Below, piece by piece: positions 26,006 to 35,036 of a DNA stretch of 64,000 nucleotides. The number at the start of each line of letters is the position of its first letter. Position 1 is the stretch's first letter. Origin of the DNA: JACCYJ01 sp038198775 (GTDB lineage Bacteria; Actinomycetota; Actinomycetes; Propionibacteriales; Nocardioidaceae); NCBI GenBank assembly GCA_038198775.1, contig JBBPZV010000006.1, positions 124,001-188,000 of the forward strand. The letters run 5' to 3'. Under the pieces are notes generated by a model, which did not search any database, was not told where the DNA came from, and saw only the letters and a program-made list of their open reading frames with translations. Position numbers and translations under genes: made by a program.

Positions 26006-27363
26006 GTCTGTTCGAACAGCCTCTCACGCTCGTAGCAGGTGACCACCGCGTCGAAGCGCTGCTGCTCGGTGCGTGCGTAGTGCGTGTAGTGGTCGACGAC
26101 CAGGTCGCCGAACGCCTTTCGTGCCAGGTCCGAGCTTTCGAGGGCGCCGGTTGCCTCCCGCAAGGTCTTCGGCACCCGCGGGAGGTCCGGATCGGCGTAG
26201 GCGTTGCCCTCGAAGATCATCGGGGGCGCCAACTCGTTCTCGATGCCGTGAAGTCCCGCGGCGATGACCGCCGCGAACGCCAGGTAGGGGTTGGCGTCGG
26301 CGCCCGGCACTCGGCACTCCACCCGCAGCCCGTCACCCGCACCGACAAGACGCAGCCCGCAGGTGCGGTTGTCGCGACCGACCGCCATCGTCGTGGGCGC
26401 CCAGCTCTCGTCCGCGAAGCGCTTGTAGGAGTTGATGGTGGGAGCCAGGAACACCATCAGCTCCGGTAGCCCGGCGGCCAGTCCGGCGAGGTAGTGCCCG
26501 AACAGCTCGCTGTGCTCGCTGCCCCTTCCCCGCGAGAAAAGGCTGCGGCCACCGGCGGACCACAGGCTGGAGTGGATGTGGCAGGAGCTGCCGATCCAGT
26601 CGTGGGCCGGCTTTGCCATGAACGTGACCGCCTTGCCCTGCAGGTGGGCGATCTCCTTGGCCCCGTTCTTGTACACGGTGTGGTTGTCGGCCATCGTCAA
26701 CGCATCCGCGAACCTGATGTTCAGCTCGTGCTGGCCCGGCCAGGCCTCCCCCTTGCTGAACTCCACCGGGATGCCCGCACCCTTCATCCCGCGACGCAGT
26801 GCCCCGACGTACGACTCGTCCATCGTGGTGGCCAGCACGTGGTAGTCGAGGATGTACGGGATGGACGGCGCGAGGTCGCGGTAGTGCTTGGCCCGGGCAC
26901 CGGCGTAGCTGTCGGAGAACAGGTAGAACTCCAGCTCGGAGCCGATCATCGGCTCGCAGCCGAGCTCGCGGGCCCGTTCGACCTGGCCCCGCAGGACCTG
27001 CCTTGGGGACACCCCGACCGGGTCGCCGTCGTGGTGAGCGAGGTCGCACAGCACCAGCGCGGTCCGGTCCAGCCACGGCACCTTGCGCATCGTGTCCGCA
27101 TCCGGGACCAGGACGACGTCGCCGTACCCCTTGTCCCAGTTGGCGGTCGCGTACCCGGGTACGGGGTCCATCTCGATGTCGAGGGCCAGCAGATAGTCGC
27201 ACGCCTCGACGCCGTGCCCGAGCACCTCGGCGGCGAAGAACTCGGCGTCCACCCGCTTGCCGACGAGCCGCCCCTGCATGTCGGTGAAGCAGGTGACGAC
27301 GGTGTCGACCTCCCCGGTGTCGGTCAGTGCCCTCAGCTGCTCCGCCGTGAGCATTCCGGCCAT
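26002..27363 (-). CDS. Glutamine synthetase-like gamma-glutamyl-amine ligase (GlnA4/PuuA type)
   Basis: This 453-residue GS fold enzyme is more likely to join glutamate to an amine such as ethanolamine or a polyamine than to ammonia. Visible are MIGSELEFYLF, AWPGQHELNIRF, the CHIHSSLW region and SYKRFADESWAPT with DNRTCGLRLVG. The loop that carries the adenylylated Tyr in true GlnA (NLYxLPP) reads NAYADPDLP here. The ATG at 27363 overlaps the permease stop by 1 nt. EAT-type transport upstream and oxidation downstream favour ethanolamine or a related amine. A hydrolase for the gamma-glutamyl group is absent from this operon. Confidence 0.82.
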   Translation of the reverse strand: MAGMLTAEQLRALTDTGEVDTVVTCFTDMQGRLVGKRVDAEFFAAEVLGHGVEACDYLLALDIEMDPVPGYATANWDKGYGDVVLVPDADTMRKVPWLDRTALVLCDLAHHDGDPVGVSPRQVLRGQVERARELGCEPMIGSELEFYLFSDSYAGARAKHYRDLAPSIPYILDYHVLATTMDESYVGALRRGMKGAGIPVEFSKGEAWPGQHELNIRFADALTMADNHTVYKNGAKEIAHLQGKAVTFMAKPAHDWIGSSCHIHSSLWSAGGRSLFSRGRGSEHSELFGHYLAGLAAGLPELMVFLAPTINSYKRFADESWAPTTMAVGRDNRTCGLRLVGAGDGLRVECRVPGADANPYLAFAAVIAAGLHGIENELAPPMIFEGNAYADPDLPRVPKTLREATGALESSDLARKAFGDLVVDHYTHYARTEQQRFDAVVTCYERERLFEQT

Positions 27364-28886
27364 CAGCGACCGGCGCGGTCGACGTCGGAGACGTGGGTGC
27401 TGCCGTAGCCCTGCGACTCCAGGTGGGCACCGTGCTGGCCGCCGGTCGTGGCGAACTCCTCCTCCGGGGAGAGCACCAGCTTGTGCCGCCCTGCGACGGC
27501 GAAGTACGCGATGGCGGCGACGAACCAGATCGCCACCCCGACCACACCGGGCCGGTAGTCGGCGTTGAAGAACAGCGAGATCAGCGACACCGCGGCGATA
27601 ACGCCGGCCACCACCGCACCACCGACGCCGAGCCGGCTGCGGTAGGGGCGTTCGATGTCGGGCTTGTTGCGGCGCAGCAGCACGAACGACACCATCTGCA
27701 TCACATAGGAGATGACGGCGCCGAACACCGCCATCGTGAGCAGCGCCGCGCCGACGCTGTCGGACCCGGAGTACTGCAGGATCAGCGCGAGGATGAAGCC
27801 GAGCACGGCGCCGAACAGCAGCGCGACGTGCGGGGTCTGGCGAGCGCTGTTCGTGATCGACAGGCCGCTGGGGAAGTAGCCGGCCCGAGACAGCGAGTAG
27901 ATGTTGCGTCCGTACGCGAAGATGATCGTGTGGAAGCTGGCCACCAGGCCGGTGACCGCGATCAGCGATAGCAGCGCCGCTCCGGTCCCGGTGCCGAAGA
28001 TGGTCTTGAAGCCGTCGAACAGCGGCTCGGCGGACGCTCCGATCTCCTTGGATCCGGGCGCGATGCCGGCGCTGAGGAACAGCGTTAGGAACGCCGCGAC
28101 GATCAGCGTGAACAGCCCGTAGATCGTCCCGCGCGGGATGTCCCGGCGGGGGTCGTGCGACTCCTCCGCCGCCAGTGGCAGCTCCTCGATGGCGAGGAAG
28201 AACCAGATCGCGAACGGGATCGCGTAGAAAACGCCGCTCACCCCAGACGGGAACCAGCCGCCGACGGTGTCGATGGCCTGCGCCTGGAAGTCGAGCTTGG
28301 TCAGGGCACCGACCCAGAAGACGGCAAGGATCGCCAGCGCGGCCAGGCAGATGAACACCGAGAAGCGGAACGACGCCTCGACGCCGACGATGTTGAGGCC
28401 GACGAAGATCGCGTAGAAGATCAGCCACCAGATCGGCAGCGGCAGCGAGAAGCCGAGCAGGTCCTGGGCGATCGAGTCCATGTAGCCGCCGATGCCGACG
28501 ACGATCACCGCCGGAGTCACGACGTACTCGATGCTCTCAGCGACTCCGGTGATGAAGCCGCCCCAGGGCCCCATCGCGGAGCGGCCGAAGGAGTACGCGC
28601 CGCCCGTATGCGGCAACGCCGGTGACATCTCGGCGATTGAGTAGCAAAGGCCGAGGTACATCAGCGTGATGACGAGGGTGGCGACCAGCAGTCCGCCGAA
28701 CCCGAACTCCAGGCCGAAGTTCCAGCCGAAGAAGTCACCGGAGATGACTGCGGCGACCCCGAGCGCCCACAGTGACCACACCCCGGCGTGGCGGCGCAGC
28801 GTACGCCGGGCGAAGTAGTCGGTGTCGGCCTCGCGGTAGGTGACCGACGAGCGTCGGGCTCTTGGGGTGGCCTGCTTGTCGGCCAT
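27363..28886 (-). CDS. APC-superfamily permease, ethanolamine transporter (EAT) type
   Basis: This 507-residue transporter has about twelve membrane helices. The N-terminus reads SLWALGVAAVISGDFFGWNFGL, close to the EAT signature of ethanolamine permeases; ALPHTGGAYSFGRSAMGPWGG and VEASFRFSVF follow. The ATG has GGAGG at a 5-nt spacing. It is the first gene of the amine-utilisation operon and its stop overlaps glnA. No regulator gene adjoins it. Ethanolamine is the best guess; other small amines or amino acids are possible. Confidence 0.85.
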   Translation of the reverse strand: MADKQATPRARRSSVTYREADTDYFARRTLRRHAGVWSLWALGVAAVISGDFFGWNFGLEFGFGGLLVATLVITLMYLGLCYSIAEMSPALPHTGGAYSFGRSAMGPWGGFITGVAESIEYVVTPAVIVVGIGGYMDSIAQDLLGFSLPLPIWWLIFYAIFVGLNIVGVEASFRFSVFICLAALAILAVFWVGALTKLDFQAQAIDTVGGWFPSGVSGVFYAIPFAIWFFLAIEELPLAAEESHDPRRDIPRGTIYGLFTLIVAAFLTLFLSAGIAPGSKEIGASAEPLFDGFKTIFGTGTGAALLSLIAVTGLVASFHTIIFAYGRNIYSLSRAGYFPSGLSITNSARQTPHVALLFGAVLGFILALILQYSGSDSVGAALLTMAVFGAVISYVMQMVSFVLLRRNKPDIERPYRSRLGVGGAVVAGVIAAVSLISLFFNADYRPGVVGVAIWFVAAIAYFAVAGRHKLVLSPEEEFATTGGQHGAHLESQGYGSTHVSDVDRAGR

Positions 28887-28953
28887 CGTCGCCTCCGGTT
28901 CAGCGGCTTGGGCGGTCGGTTGGGCGGACCGTAGACCCGCCGGTTTACCAGGG

Positions 28954-30525
28954 TCAAGGCCCGCCTGCGCGGCGTCCGCGCGACCCGGCGCGCACGTGCC
29001 GCCGGACCGATGACCCGGCGGGTCCCAGCTTGCCCCGGTTGTGCCCGTTCACGGCGAGGGTCACGACCCCTCCGTGGCGCGCCGTGATCGTGGCGGGGCC
29101 TTCCACTTCGACGGTGTGACGCTGCCCGTTCGCGAGCGTGCCCCGCCACTGCACCCGGCCGTCGGAGTCTCGTACCACCACTGCGCTGGACCCACCGTGA
29201 GCCGACAGCCGGAGCCTTACGGGCGGGGCTGCTCCCAGACCCGCGAAGCGGGAGGGGTCCGCGGGCGCGCTGGCGGTGGGCAGGCCGCCGATTGCGGGTC
29301 CGGGGGGAGCAGGGGACGGGGTCGCGTCCGTGGTGAGCGCCCGGGCGATGCCCCACCCGATGGCGAGCACCAGAACGACACCTAGCAGGGCCGCCCAGTT
29401 GGGTCCGCCGGTGGTGGCGCGCAGCGCCGCCTGCGGTCCGGTGGCCAGCTCGGCCTCGAACACGCGGCGGGCGTCGATAGGTGCCGAGGCGTACGTCTCG
29501 TCGTAGGTTCGCAGCAGCGGCGCGGGGTCGACACCGAGCACGCGCGAAAGCGACCGCAGATGACCACGGGCGTAGAAGTCCCCACCGCAGGGCCCGAAGT
29601 CGTCCACCTCGACCGACTCGATGATGTGGGGACGGATCCGGGTCCGGTCGCCCAGCTGGTCGACGTCGAGCCGCAGCCGCTCCCGGGCGGCGCGCAGCAC
29701 CGGCCCGATCACGGGCTCGGAAGCGGGTCGGGTCGGATAGGGGTCGACCGGGGCCGCGTCCGCAGCGGTCTCCTCCGGCCGGTCTGCGCTCGGTAAGGCG
29801 ACCTTCTCCAGCACCAGACCGACGCGACCTTGCGTTCCCCGCAGCTCGGTGACCTCGGGCAGTTCACCCGGCTCGGTCTGCAGCGCCAGAGTTCCCACCG
29901 AGGTCGGTCCCTGGCTGTGGACGTCCGCGCGTACCGCCCGGCGGTGCCCCGGCACCTCACCGGTGGCGTCGCCGGCCCCCCCGGCACGACGCCGTAGCAG
30001 GGTCAACGGCGACGACGGCGCGGAGACTTTCGCGGTGTCGGCGTCTCGAGGTGACTCGTCGGGCTCGTCGCCCACCGGTGCGCCAAGCGCCTGAAGGGAC
30101 GGCAACAAGTCGCCGGTGCTGCTGTGGGCGGTGGCCCCCACCCGGACATAGGTCACCCGGTCGTCCTCGGTCCGCAGCCGCAACCGCTCGTCGCGCAGTC
30201 CTGTCCGGCCGGCCACATCCAGGGCCTCCACCTGGCTCCATGGTGTGCCGGTCCACGTACGGCCGCGGCGCAGCCGCAGTCCCTGGGCGTCGGCCACGAG
30301 CCGGGGGGAACGGCAGTCCCACCACCCGGCGGCGTGGACCACCGCCACGACGGCCAATGCCGCTGCGACGAGCCAGGTCGACCAGCCGCCGGAGTGGATT
30401 CCACGCCAGGCGTACGCGCCCGACCCGACCCCGGCAACGACGGTGACGAGCCCGTACAACGCCGCGTTTCCGCGGACCTCGACGAGCTCCTCGCCCGGGC
30501 CGCCCACGTGACTTCCGCTGTCCAC
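28954..30525 (-). CDS. RodZ-like helix-turn-helix membrane protein with N-terminal TM/PH-like region
   Basis: This 523-residue protein lies directly after ftsK, the usual place of the actinobacterial RodZ-like HTH/DUF4115 protein linked to cell shape. It has two hydrophobic segments near residues 22-60, a PH-like stretch (LVADAQGLRLRRGRTWTG), a long linker, a Xre-type HTH near 250-320 (RAARERLRLDVDQLGDRT, FYARGHLRSLSRVLGVDP), one membrane helix (WAALLGVVLVLAIGWGIA), and a C-terminal DUF4115-like beta domain. The N-terminal TM/PH part is not typical of RodZ and suggests a fusion. The GTG is 3 nt after the ftsK stop with GGGGAG as Shine-Dalgarno. Confidence 0.78.
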   Translation of the reverse strand: MDSGSHVGGPGEELVEVRGNAALYGLVTVVAGVGSGAYAWRGIHSGGWSTWLVAAALAVVAVVHAAGWWDCRSPRLVADAQGLRLRRGRTWTGTPWSQVEALDVAGRTGLRDERLRLRTEDDRVTYVRVGATAHSSTGDLLPSLQALGAPVGDEPDESPRDADTAKVSAPSSPLTLLRRRAGGAGDATGEVPGHRRAVRADVHSQGPTSVGTLALQTEPGELPEVTELRGTQGRVGLVLEKVALPSADRPEETAADAAPVDPYPTRPASEPVIGPVLRAARERLRLDVDQLGDRTRIRPHIIESVEVDDFGPCGGDFYARGHLRSLSRVLGVDPAPLLRTYDETYASAPIDARRVFEAELATGPQAALRATTGGPNWAALLGVVLVLAIGWGIARALTTDATPSPAPPGPAIGGLPTASAPADPSRFAGLGAAPPVRLRLSAHGGSSAVVVRDSDGRVQWRGTLANGQRHTVEVEGPATITARHGGVVTLAVNGHNRGKLGPAGSSVRRHVRAGSRGRRAGGP

Positions 30526-30528
30526 CGG

Positions 30529-32991
30529 TCACTCCCCCCGCATCGTCTGGAGTACGTCGTCGAGGTCGTCTGGCTTGATCAGCACGTCGCGTGCCTTGGA
30601 GCCCTCACTGGGACCCACCACGCCGCGCGACTCCAAGATGTCCATCAGCCGCCCCGCCTTGGCGAAACCGACGCGGAGCTTGCGCTGCAGCATCGAGGTG
30701 GAGCCGAACTGGGTGGTGACAACCAGCTCCACCGCCTGCAACACCAGGTCCAGGTCGTCCCCGATGTCGTCGTCGAGCTCGCGCCGAGACTGAGCCGGGG
30801 CCGTCACGTCGTCACGGTAGGTGGGCTCGAGCTGGCCCTTGCAGTGCCGCACCACCGCGTGGATCTCCGGCTCGGTTATCCACGCACCCTGCATCCGCAT
30901 GGGTTTGCTGGCACCCATCGGCAAGAACAGCCCGTCACCCTGCCCGACCAGCTTCTCGGCTCCGGGCTGGTCCAAGATCACCCGGCTGTCGGCGAGCGAG
31001 GAGGTGGCGAACGCCAGCCGGCTGGGGACGTTGGCCTTGATCAGGCCGGTGACGACGTCCACGCTCGGCCGCTGGGTGGCGAGCACCAGGTGGATGCCGG
31101 CCGCGCGGGCCAGCTGGGTGATGCGGACGACCGCGTCCTCGACGTCGCGCGGCGCCACCATCATCAGGTCCGCCAGCTCGTCTACCACCACCAGGAGGTA
31201 TGGGTACGCAGCCAGCTCCCGCTCGCTGCCGGGGGGCGGCGACACCTTGCCGGCCCGAACGGCCCTGTTGAAGTCGTCGAGGTGGCGGAACCCGTACGCG
31301 GACAGGTCGTCGTAGCGCATGTCCATCTCGCGGACGACCCACTGCAGCGCCTCCGAGGCCTTCTTCGGGTTCGTGATGATCGGCGTGATCAGGTGTGGGA
31401 TGCCCTCGTACGCGGTGAGCTCGACCCGCTTGGGATCGACGAGGATCATCCGCACCTCGTCCGGTGTGGAACGCATCAGCACCGAGGCGATCATCGAGTT
31501 GATGAAGCTCGACTTGCCGGAGCCGGTGGCCCCGGCCACCAGCAGGTGCGGCATCTTGGCGAGGTTGGCGACGATGAACCCGCCCTCGACGTCCTTGCCC
31601 AGCCCCGCCACCATCGGATGGTGCTCGCCGCGCGCCTGCGGCGATCGCAGCACGTCGCCGAGCGAGACCATCTCCTTGTCGACGTTGGGGATCTCGATGC
31701 CGATGGCGGACTTGCCGGGGATCGGGGAGAGGATGCGCACGTCAGCGCTGGCGACCGCGTACGCGATGTTGCGACCGAGCGTGGTCACCTTCTCGACCTT
31801 GACCGCGGGGCCCAGCTCCACCTCGTAGCGGGTGACGGTCGGCCCGCGACTGTAACCGGTCACCTCGGCGTCGATGTCGAACTGCTCGAGGACCTCGCTG
31901 AGCGACTCGACGACGGCGTCGCTGGCCGCCGAGCGGGCCCGGTGCGGGCTGCCGGGCTTCAGCACGTTGTTGGGCGGCAGGCTGTACACGACGTCGCCGG
32001 ACAGCGCCAGCTGCTCGGCCCGCTCCGGCAGCGGGGTGTGGGGGGGCGGCTCGACCGGGGTGCCGTCGCCGTCGGGCTCGCTGGTCTCGGGTTTTGCCTT
32101 GCCGATCCGGGTCGCCCCGCCGGCTACCAGGGGGGTTTCGTACGGCTCGCCGCCGGCTGCGGTATCGAGCATGGCGCCCACCCGGCGGCGAGGCCGTGAC
32201 CGGCGCAGCTGCGGCGCCTCCGGCGGCTGGCCCGGGGCGCGCTGCTCCTCGGGCGGTCGGCGGAGCATCCTGTCGCGCAACGAGCGGGCACGGTCGGGCA
32301 CCGCGTGTACGGGCGTCGAGGTCACCACCAGCAGCCCGAAGACGCTGAGCAGGACGAGCAGCGGGATCGCCACCAGGCTGGTCCGGAACAGGTCGACCAG
32401 CATCGCTGCCGCGACATAACCAACGGCTCCCCCGGCCTCGCGCATGGCGGTGCTGCCGCCGGCGGGCCGTGGCAGGCCGTGCGCGATGTGGATCAGCCCG
32501 AGCACGCCGACTGAGAGCGCTGACCAGCCGACTACCTGTCGGCCGGGCGGTCCGTTGCGGTCGGGATGGCGGAGGGTGCGCCAGGCGATGACGAGCAGTA
32601 GCAGGGGCAGCGCCCACCCCCCGACCCCCACCGACCCCGTGACGATGGCCCGGACAAACTCACCCACCGAGCCGGGCAGCTGCCACCAGATGGCCGCGGC
32701 GACGACCACGGCAAGCCCGATGAACGCCAGGCCGATGCCGTCGCGACGTTGCTCCGGCTCGAGGCCGCGAGCCGTCGAGCCGAGGCTGCGCGCGAGCGCG
32801 CCGCACAGGTGGGCGACGCCCAGCCAGCATGCTCCTACGGCGCGGCCGATCCCGGCGGCGGCACGCGCCGGCAGCCCGGGGCCCCGGCGGCGGCGGACCG
32901 CGGTGGAACCGCTGCGGGAGGACCGCGACGACGTCGTCCGCCGGGCGGTGCTGCTGCGCGACCGCGACGGGGAAGACGTACGGGTCGCCAT
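30529..32991 (-). CDS. ftsK: DNA translocase FtsK/SpoIIIE
   Basis: This 820-residue septal DNA pump has a basic Ser/Arg-rich N-terminus, four membrane helices within about residues 75-235, a linker, then the motor: YEVELGPAVKVEKVTTLGRNIAYA, Walker A GATGSGKSS, Walker B LLVVVDELADLM, and LATQRPSVDVVTGLIKANVPSR. The C-terminal gamma winged helix (SMLQRKLRVGFAKAGRLMD) reads KOPS sites. The ATG at 32991 has TAGCCT 7 nt upstream, so the transcript is probably leaderless. It overlaps no neighbour but is followed immediately by the RodZ-like gene. Confidence 0.95.
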   Translation of the reverse strand: MATRTSSPSRSRSSTARRTTSSRSSRSGSTAVRRRRGPGLPARAAAGIGRAVGACWLGVAHLCGALARSLGSTARGLEPEQRRDGIGLAFIGLAVVVAAAIWWQLPGSVGEFVRAIVTGSVGVGGWALPLLLLVIAWRTLRHPDRNGPPGRQVVGWSALSVGVLGLIHIAHGLPRPAGGSTAMREAGGAVGYVAAAMLVDLFRTSLVAIPLLVLLSVFGLLVVTSTPVHAVPDRARSLRDRMLRRPPEEQRAPGQPPEAPQLRRSRPRRRVGAMLDTAAGGEPYETPLVAGGATRIGKAKPETSEPDGDGTPVEPPPHTPLPERAEQLALSGDVVYSLPPNNVLKPGSPHRARSAASDAVVESLSEVLEQFDIDAEVTGYSRGPTVTRYEVELGPAVKVEKVTTLGRNIAYAVASADVRILSPIPGKSAIGIEIPNVDKEMVSLGDVLRSPQARGEHHPMVAGLGKDVEGGFIVANLAKMPHLLVAGATGSGKSSFINSMIASVLMRSTPDEVRMILVDPKRVELTAYEGIPHLITPIITNPKKASEALQWVVREMDMRYDDLSAYGFRHLDDFNRAVRAGKVSPPPGSERELAAYPYLLVVVDELADLMMVAPRDVEDAVVRITQLARAAGIHLVLATQRPSVDVVTGLIKANVPSRLAFATSSLADSRVILDQPGAEKLVGQGDGLFLPMGASKPMRMQGAWITEPEIHAVVRHCKGQLEPTYRDDVTAPAQSRRELDDDIGDDLDLVLQAVELVVTTQFGSTSMLQRKLRVGFAKAGRLMDILESRGVVGPSEGSKARDVLIKPDDLDDVLQTMRGE

Positions 32992-32998
32992 GGTCGTC

Positions 32999-33004
32999 AG
33001 GCTA
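32999..33004 (-). promoter_or_regulatory. Leaderless -10 box TAGCCT for ftsK
   Basis: The hexamer ends 7 nt before the ATG at 32991. The repeat array begins 40 bp further upstream. Confidence 0.5.
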
Positions 33005-33043
33005 CGGCGTAACCCCACACGTCCCACGCGCCACACGCCGACC

Positions 33044-33131
33044 CGACCATCCGTGAGTTTCGGCCCGACGATCCGTGAGTTTCGGTCTGACGATCCGCGA
33101 GTTTCGGTCTGACCATCCGCGAGTTTCGGCT
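33044..33131 (+). repeat. Four tandem 22-bp repeats
   Basis: Units at 33044-33065, 33066-33087, 33088-33109 and 33110-33131 follow each other without spacers and share the core ATCCGYGAGTTTCGG. They differ only at a few positions (S at base 5, T or C at base 11, ends). They lie in the ftsK-RNase J intergenic gap, with inverted copies on the other side. No tRNA, transposase or CRISPR feature is associated. Confidence 0.9.
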
Positions 33132-33306
33132 GGCGGTCGGTGTCACGGTTCGCCAGTACGCTCCATCACCCAGGTGCGAGCGCCATGGAGCGGTTCTCGC
33201 CATGTGATCGGACACTAGTGACCCGGCGAACGCAACTGCCACTCGGCGCCGCCACCGATGGGCCACGGCGGAGCTCCGGTGGCCCTGCCGATGAGGCACC
33301 CTTACG
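33132..33306. other. 175-bp spacer between inverted repeat arrays
   Basis: This is the rest of the only gene-free stretch over 300 bases (32992-33347). I see no reading frame with coding character, no clear hairpin and no recognisable RNA family in it. Confidence 0.5.
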
Positions 33307-33350
33307 GACCGAAACTCACGGATCGTCAGACGGGAACTCACGGATGGTCA
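33307..33350 (-). repeat. Two inverted copies of the 22-bp repeat
   Basis: Units at 33307-33328 and 33329-33350 are reverse complements of the four-copy array. The outer one starts exactly with the TGA stop of RNase J (33348-33350) and carries a TTTCGG to TTCCCG change. Paired with the left array they could form a stem of about 44 bp in RNA or DNA. Confidence 0.88.
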
Positions 33351-35036
33351 GGCTTCGAGGACCACGGGGATGATCATGGGGCGGCGCCGGTGGCTGCCCG
33401 ACACCCACCGCCCGATCGTGCGACGGATGACCTGCTGGAGCTGGTACGCGTCGGCGACCCCTTCGCGGACGGCGACGGTGAGCGCCTCCTCGAGCTGCGG
33501 ACGCACCGCCGAGAAGACGTCGTCGCCACCGAACCCGCGGGCATGGATCTCCGGCCCGGTGACGATCTTGCCGGTGACGGAGTCGATGACCACCACGACC
33601 GAGATGAAGCCCTCCTCGCCGAGGATGCGGCGGTCCTTCAGCTGGGACTCAGTGATGTCGCCCACGGACGACCCGTCCACGAAGACGTTGCCGCACTCCA
33701 CCTTGCCGACGACCCGCGCCTTGCCGCGGTGCAGGTCGACGACCACACCGTCCTCGGCGACGACGACCCGCTCGCTCGGCACGCCGGTCGCACGGGCGAG
33801 CTCGGCGTTGGCGTGCAGGTGCCGCAGCTCACCGTGCACGGGCAGTACGTTGCGGGGGCGGACGACGTTGTAGCAGTACAGCAGCTCCCCCGCGCTGGCG
33901 TGCCCCGACACGTGTACCAGCGCGTTGCCCCTGTGCACGACCCGGGCGCCTTCACGGGTCAGCCCGTTGACGACGCGGAACACCGCGTTCTCGTTGCCCG
34001 GGATCAGCGACGACGCGAGTACGACCGTGTCACCGGGTTCGATGCGAACGGTGTCGTGAGCGCGGTTGGCGATCCGCGACAGCGCCGACATCGGTTCGCC
34101 CTGCGAGCCCGTGGAGATCAACACGAGCTGCTCGGGCGAGTAATCCCCGATGGTGCGGCCGTCGACCAGCACACCCGGCGGCACCCGCAGGTAGCCGAGG
34201 TCACCGGCGACGGCCATGTTGCGCACCATCGACCGGCCGATGTAGGCGACCTTGCGCCCGTGCGCGACCGCTGCGTCCATGGCCTGCTGCACCCGGTGCA
34301 CGTGGGACGCGAAGCAGGCGACGATCACCCGCCGCCGGCTGCTGGCGAAGACCCGGTCCAGGACCGGGGCGATCTCCCGCTCGGAGGTGGTGAAGCCCGG
34401 CACCTCCGCGTTGGTCGAGTCGACCAGGAAGAGGTCCACGCCCGCCTCGCCGAGCCGGGCGAACGAGCGCAGGTCGGTGAGGCGGCCGTCCAGCGGCAGC
34501 TGGTCCATCTTGAAATCACCGGTGTGCAGCACGGTGCCGGCGTCGGTGCGGATCGCCACCGCCAAGGCGTCCGGGATGGAGTGGTTCACCGCGATGAACT
34601 CACAGTCGAACGGCGCGTACGCTCGCCGGTCGCCCTCGGCGACGACGTCGCGCGGCGGTTGCTTCAACCGGTGCTCGCGCAGCTTGGCGTCCAGCAGCGC
34701 GAGCGTCAGCCGCGACCCCACCAGCGGGATGTCCCCGCGCTCGCGGAGCAGGTACGGCACCGCCCCGATGTGGTCCTCGTGCCCGTGGGTCAAGACCAGC
34801 GCGACGACGTCGGCGAGGCGGTCGCGGATCGGTTCGAAGTCCGGCAGGATCAGGTCCACACCGGGATGGTTCTCCTCGGGGAACAGCACACCGCAGTCGA
34901 CGATCAGCAGCTTGCCAGCGTGCTCGAACACCGTCATGTTGCGGCCGATCTCGCCCAGACCGCCGAGCGGGATCACCCGCAGCGCATCCCTTGCCGGCGC
35001 CGGCGCCGGCCGCAGCTCTGGATGCGGGTGGCTCAC
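33348..35036 (-). CDS. rnj: Ribonuclease J
   Basis: This 562-residue metallo-beta-lactamase/beta-CASP ribonuclease acts in mRNA decay and rRNA maturation. It starts with LRVIPLGGLGEIGRNM, carries the zinc motif HGHEDHIG, LHTGDFKMD, the beta-CASP signature YIGRSM, STGSQGEP and HVSGHAS, and ends with a C-terminal RNase J domain. The GTG at 35036 overlaps the dapA stop in GTGA. Length and position after dapA are normal for actinobacteria. The stop codon is part of a 22-bp repeat. Confidence 0.95.
   Translation of the reverse strand: MSHPHPELRPAPAPARDALRVIPLGGLGEIGRNMTVFEHAGKLLIVDCGVLFPEENHPGVDLILPDFEPIRDRLADVVALVLTHGHEDHIGAVPYLLRERGDIPLVGSRLTLALLDAKLREHRLKQPPRDVVAEGDRRAYAPFDCEFIAVNHSIPDALAVAIRTDAGTVLHTGDFKMDQLPLDGRLTDLRSFARLGEAGVDLFLVDSTNAEVPGFTTSEREIAPVLDRVFASSRRRVIVACFASHVHRVQQAMDAAVAHGRKVAYIGRSMVRNMAVAGDLGYLRVPPGVLVDGRTIGDYSPEQLVLISTGSQGEPMSALSRIANRAHDTVRIEPGDTVVLASSLIPGNENAVFRVVNGLTREGARVVHRGNALVHVSGHASAGELLYCYNVVRPRNVLPVHGELRHLHANAELARATGVPSERVVVAEDGVVVDLHRGKARVVGKVECGNVFVDGSSVGDITESQLKDRRILGEEGFISVVVVIDSVTGKIVTGPEIHARGFGGDDVFSAVRPQLEEALTVAVREGVADAYQLQQVIRRTIGRWVSGSHRRRPMIIPVVLEA

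Noticed and set aside
27364..28428. Longer glutamine synthetase-like protein from 28428
   Set aside because: The extra residues are the permease gene in another frame; GS similarity starts at the ATG at 27363.
33044..33350. 22-bp repeats as a CRISPR array
   Set aside because: Units are directly adjacent without unique spacers, they occur in both orientations, and no cas genes are near.
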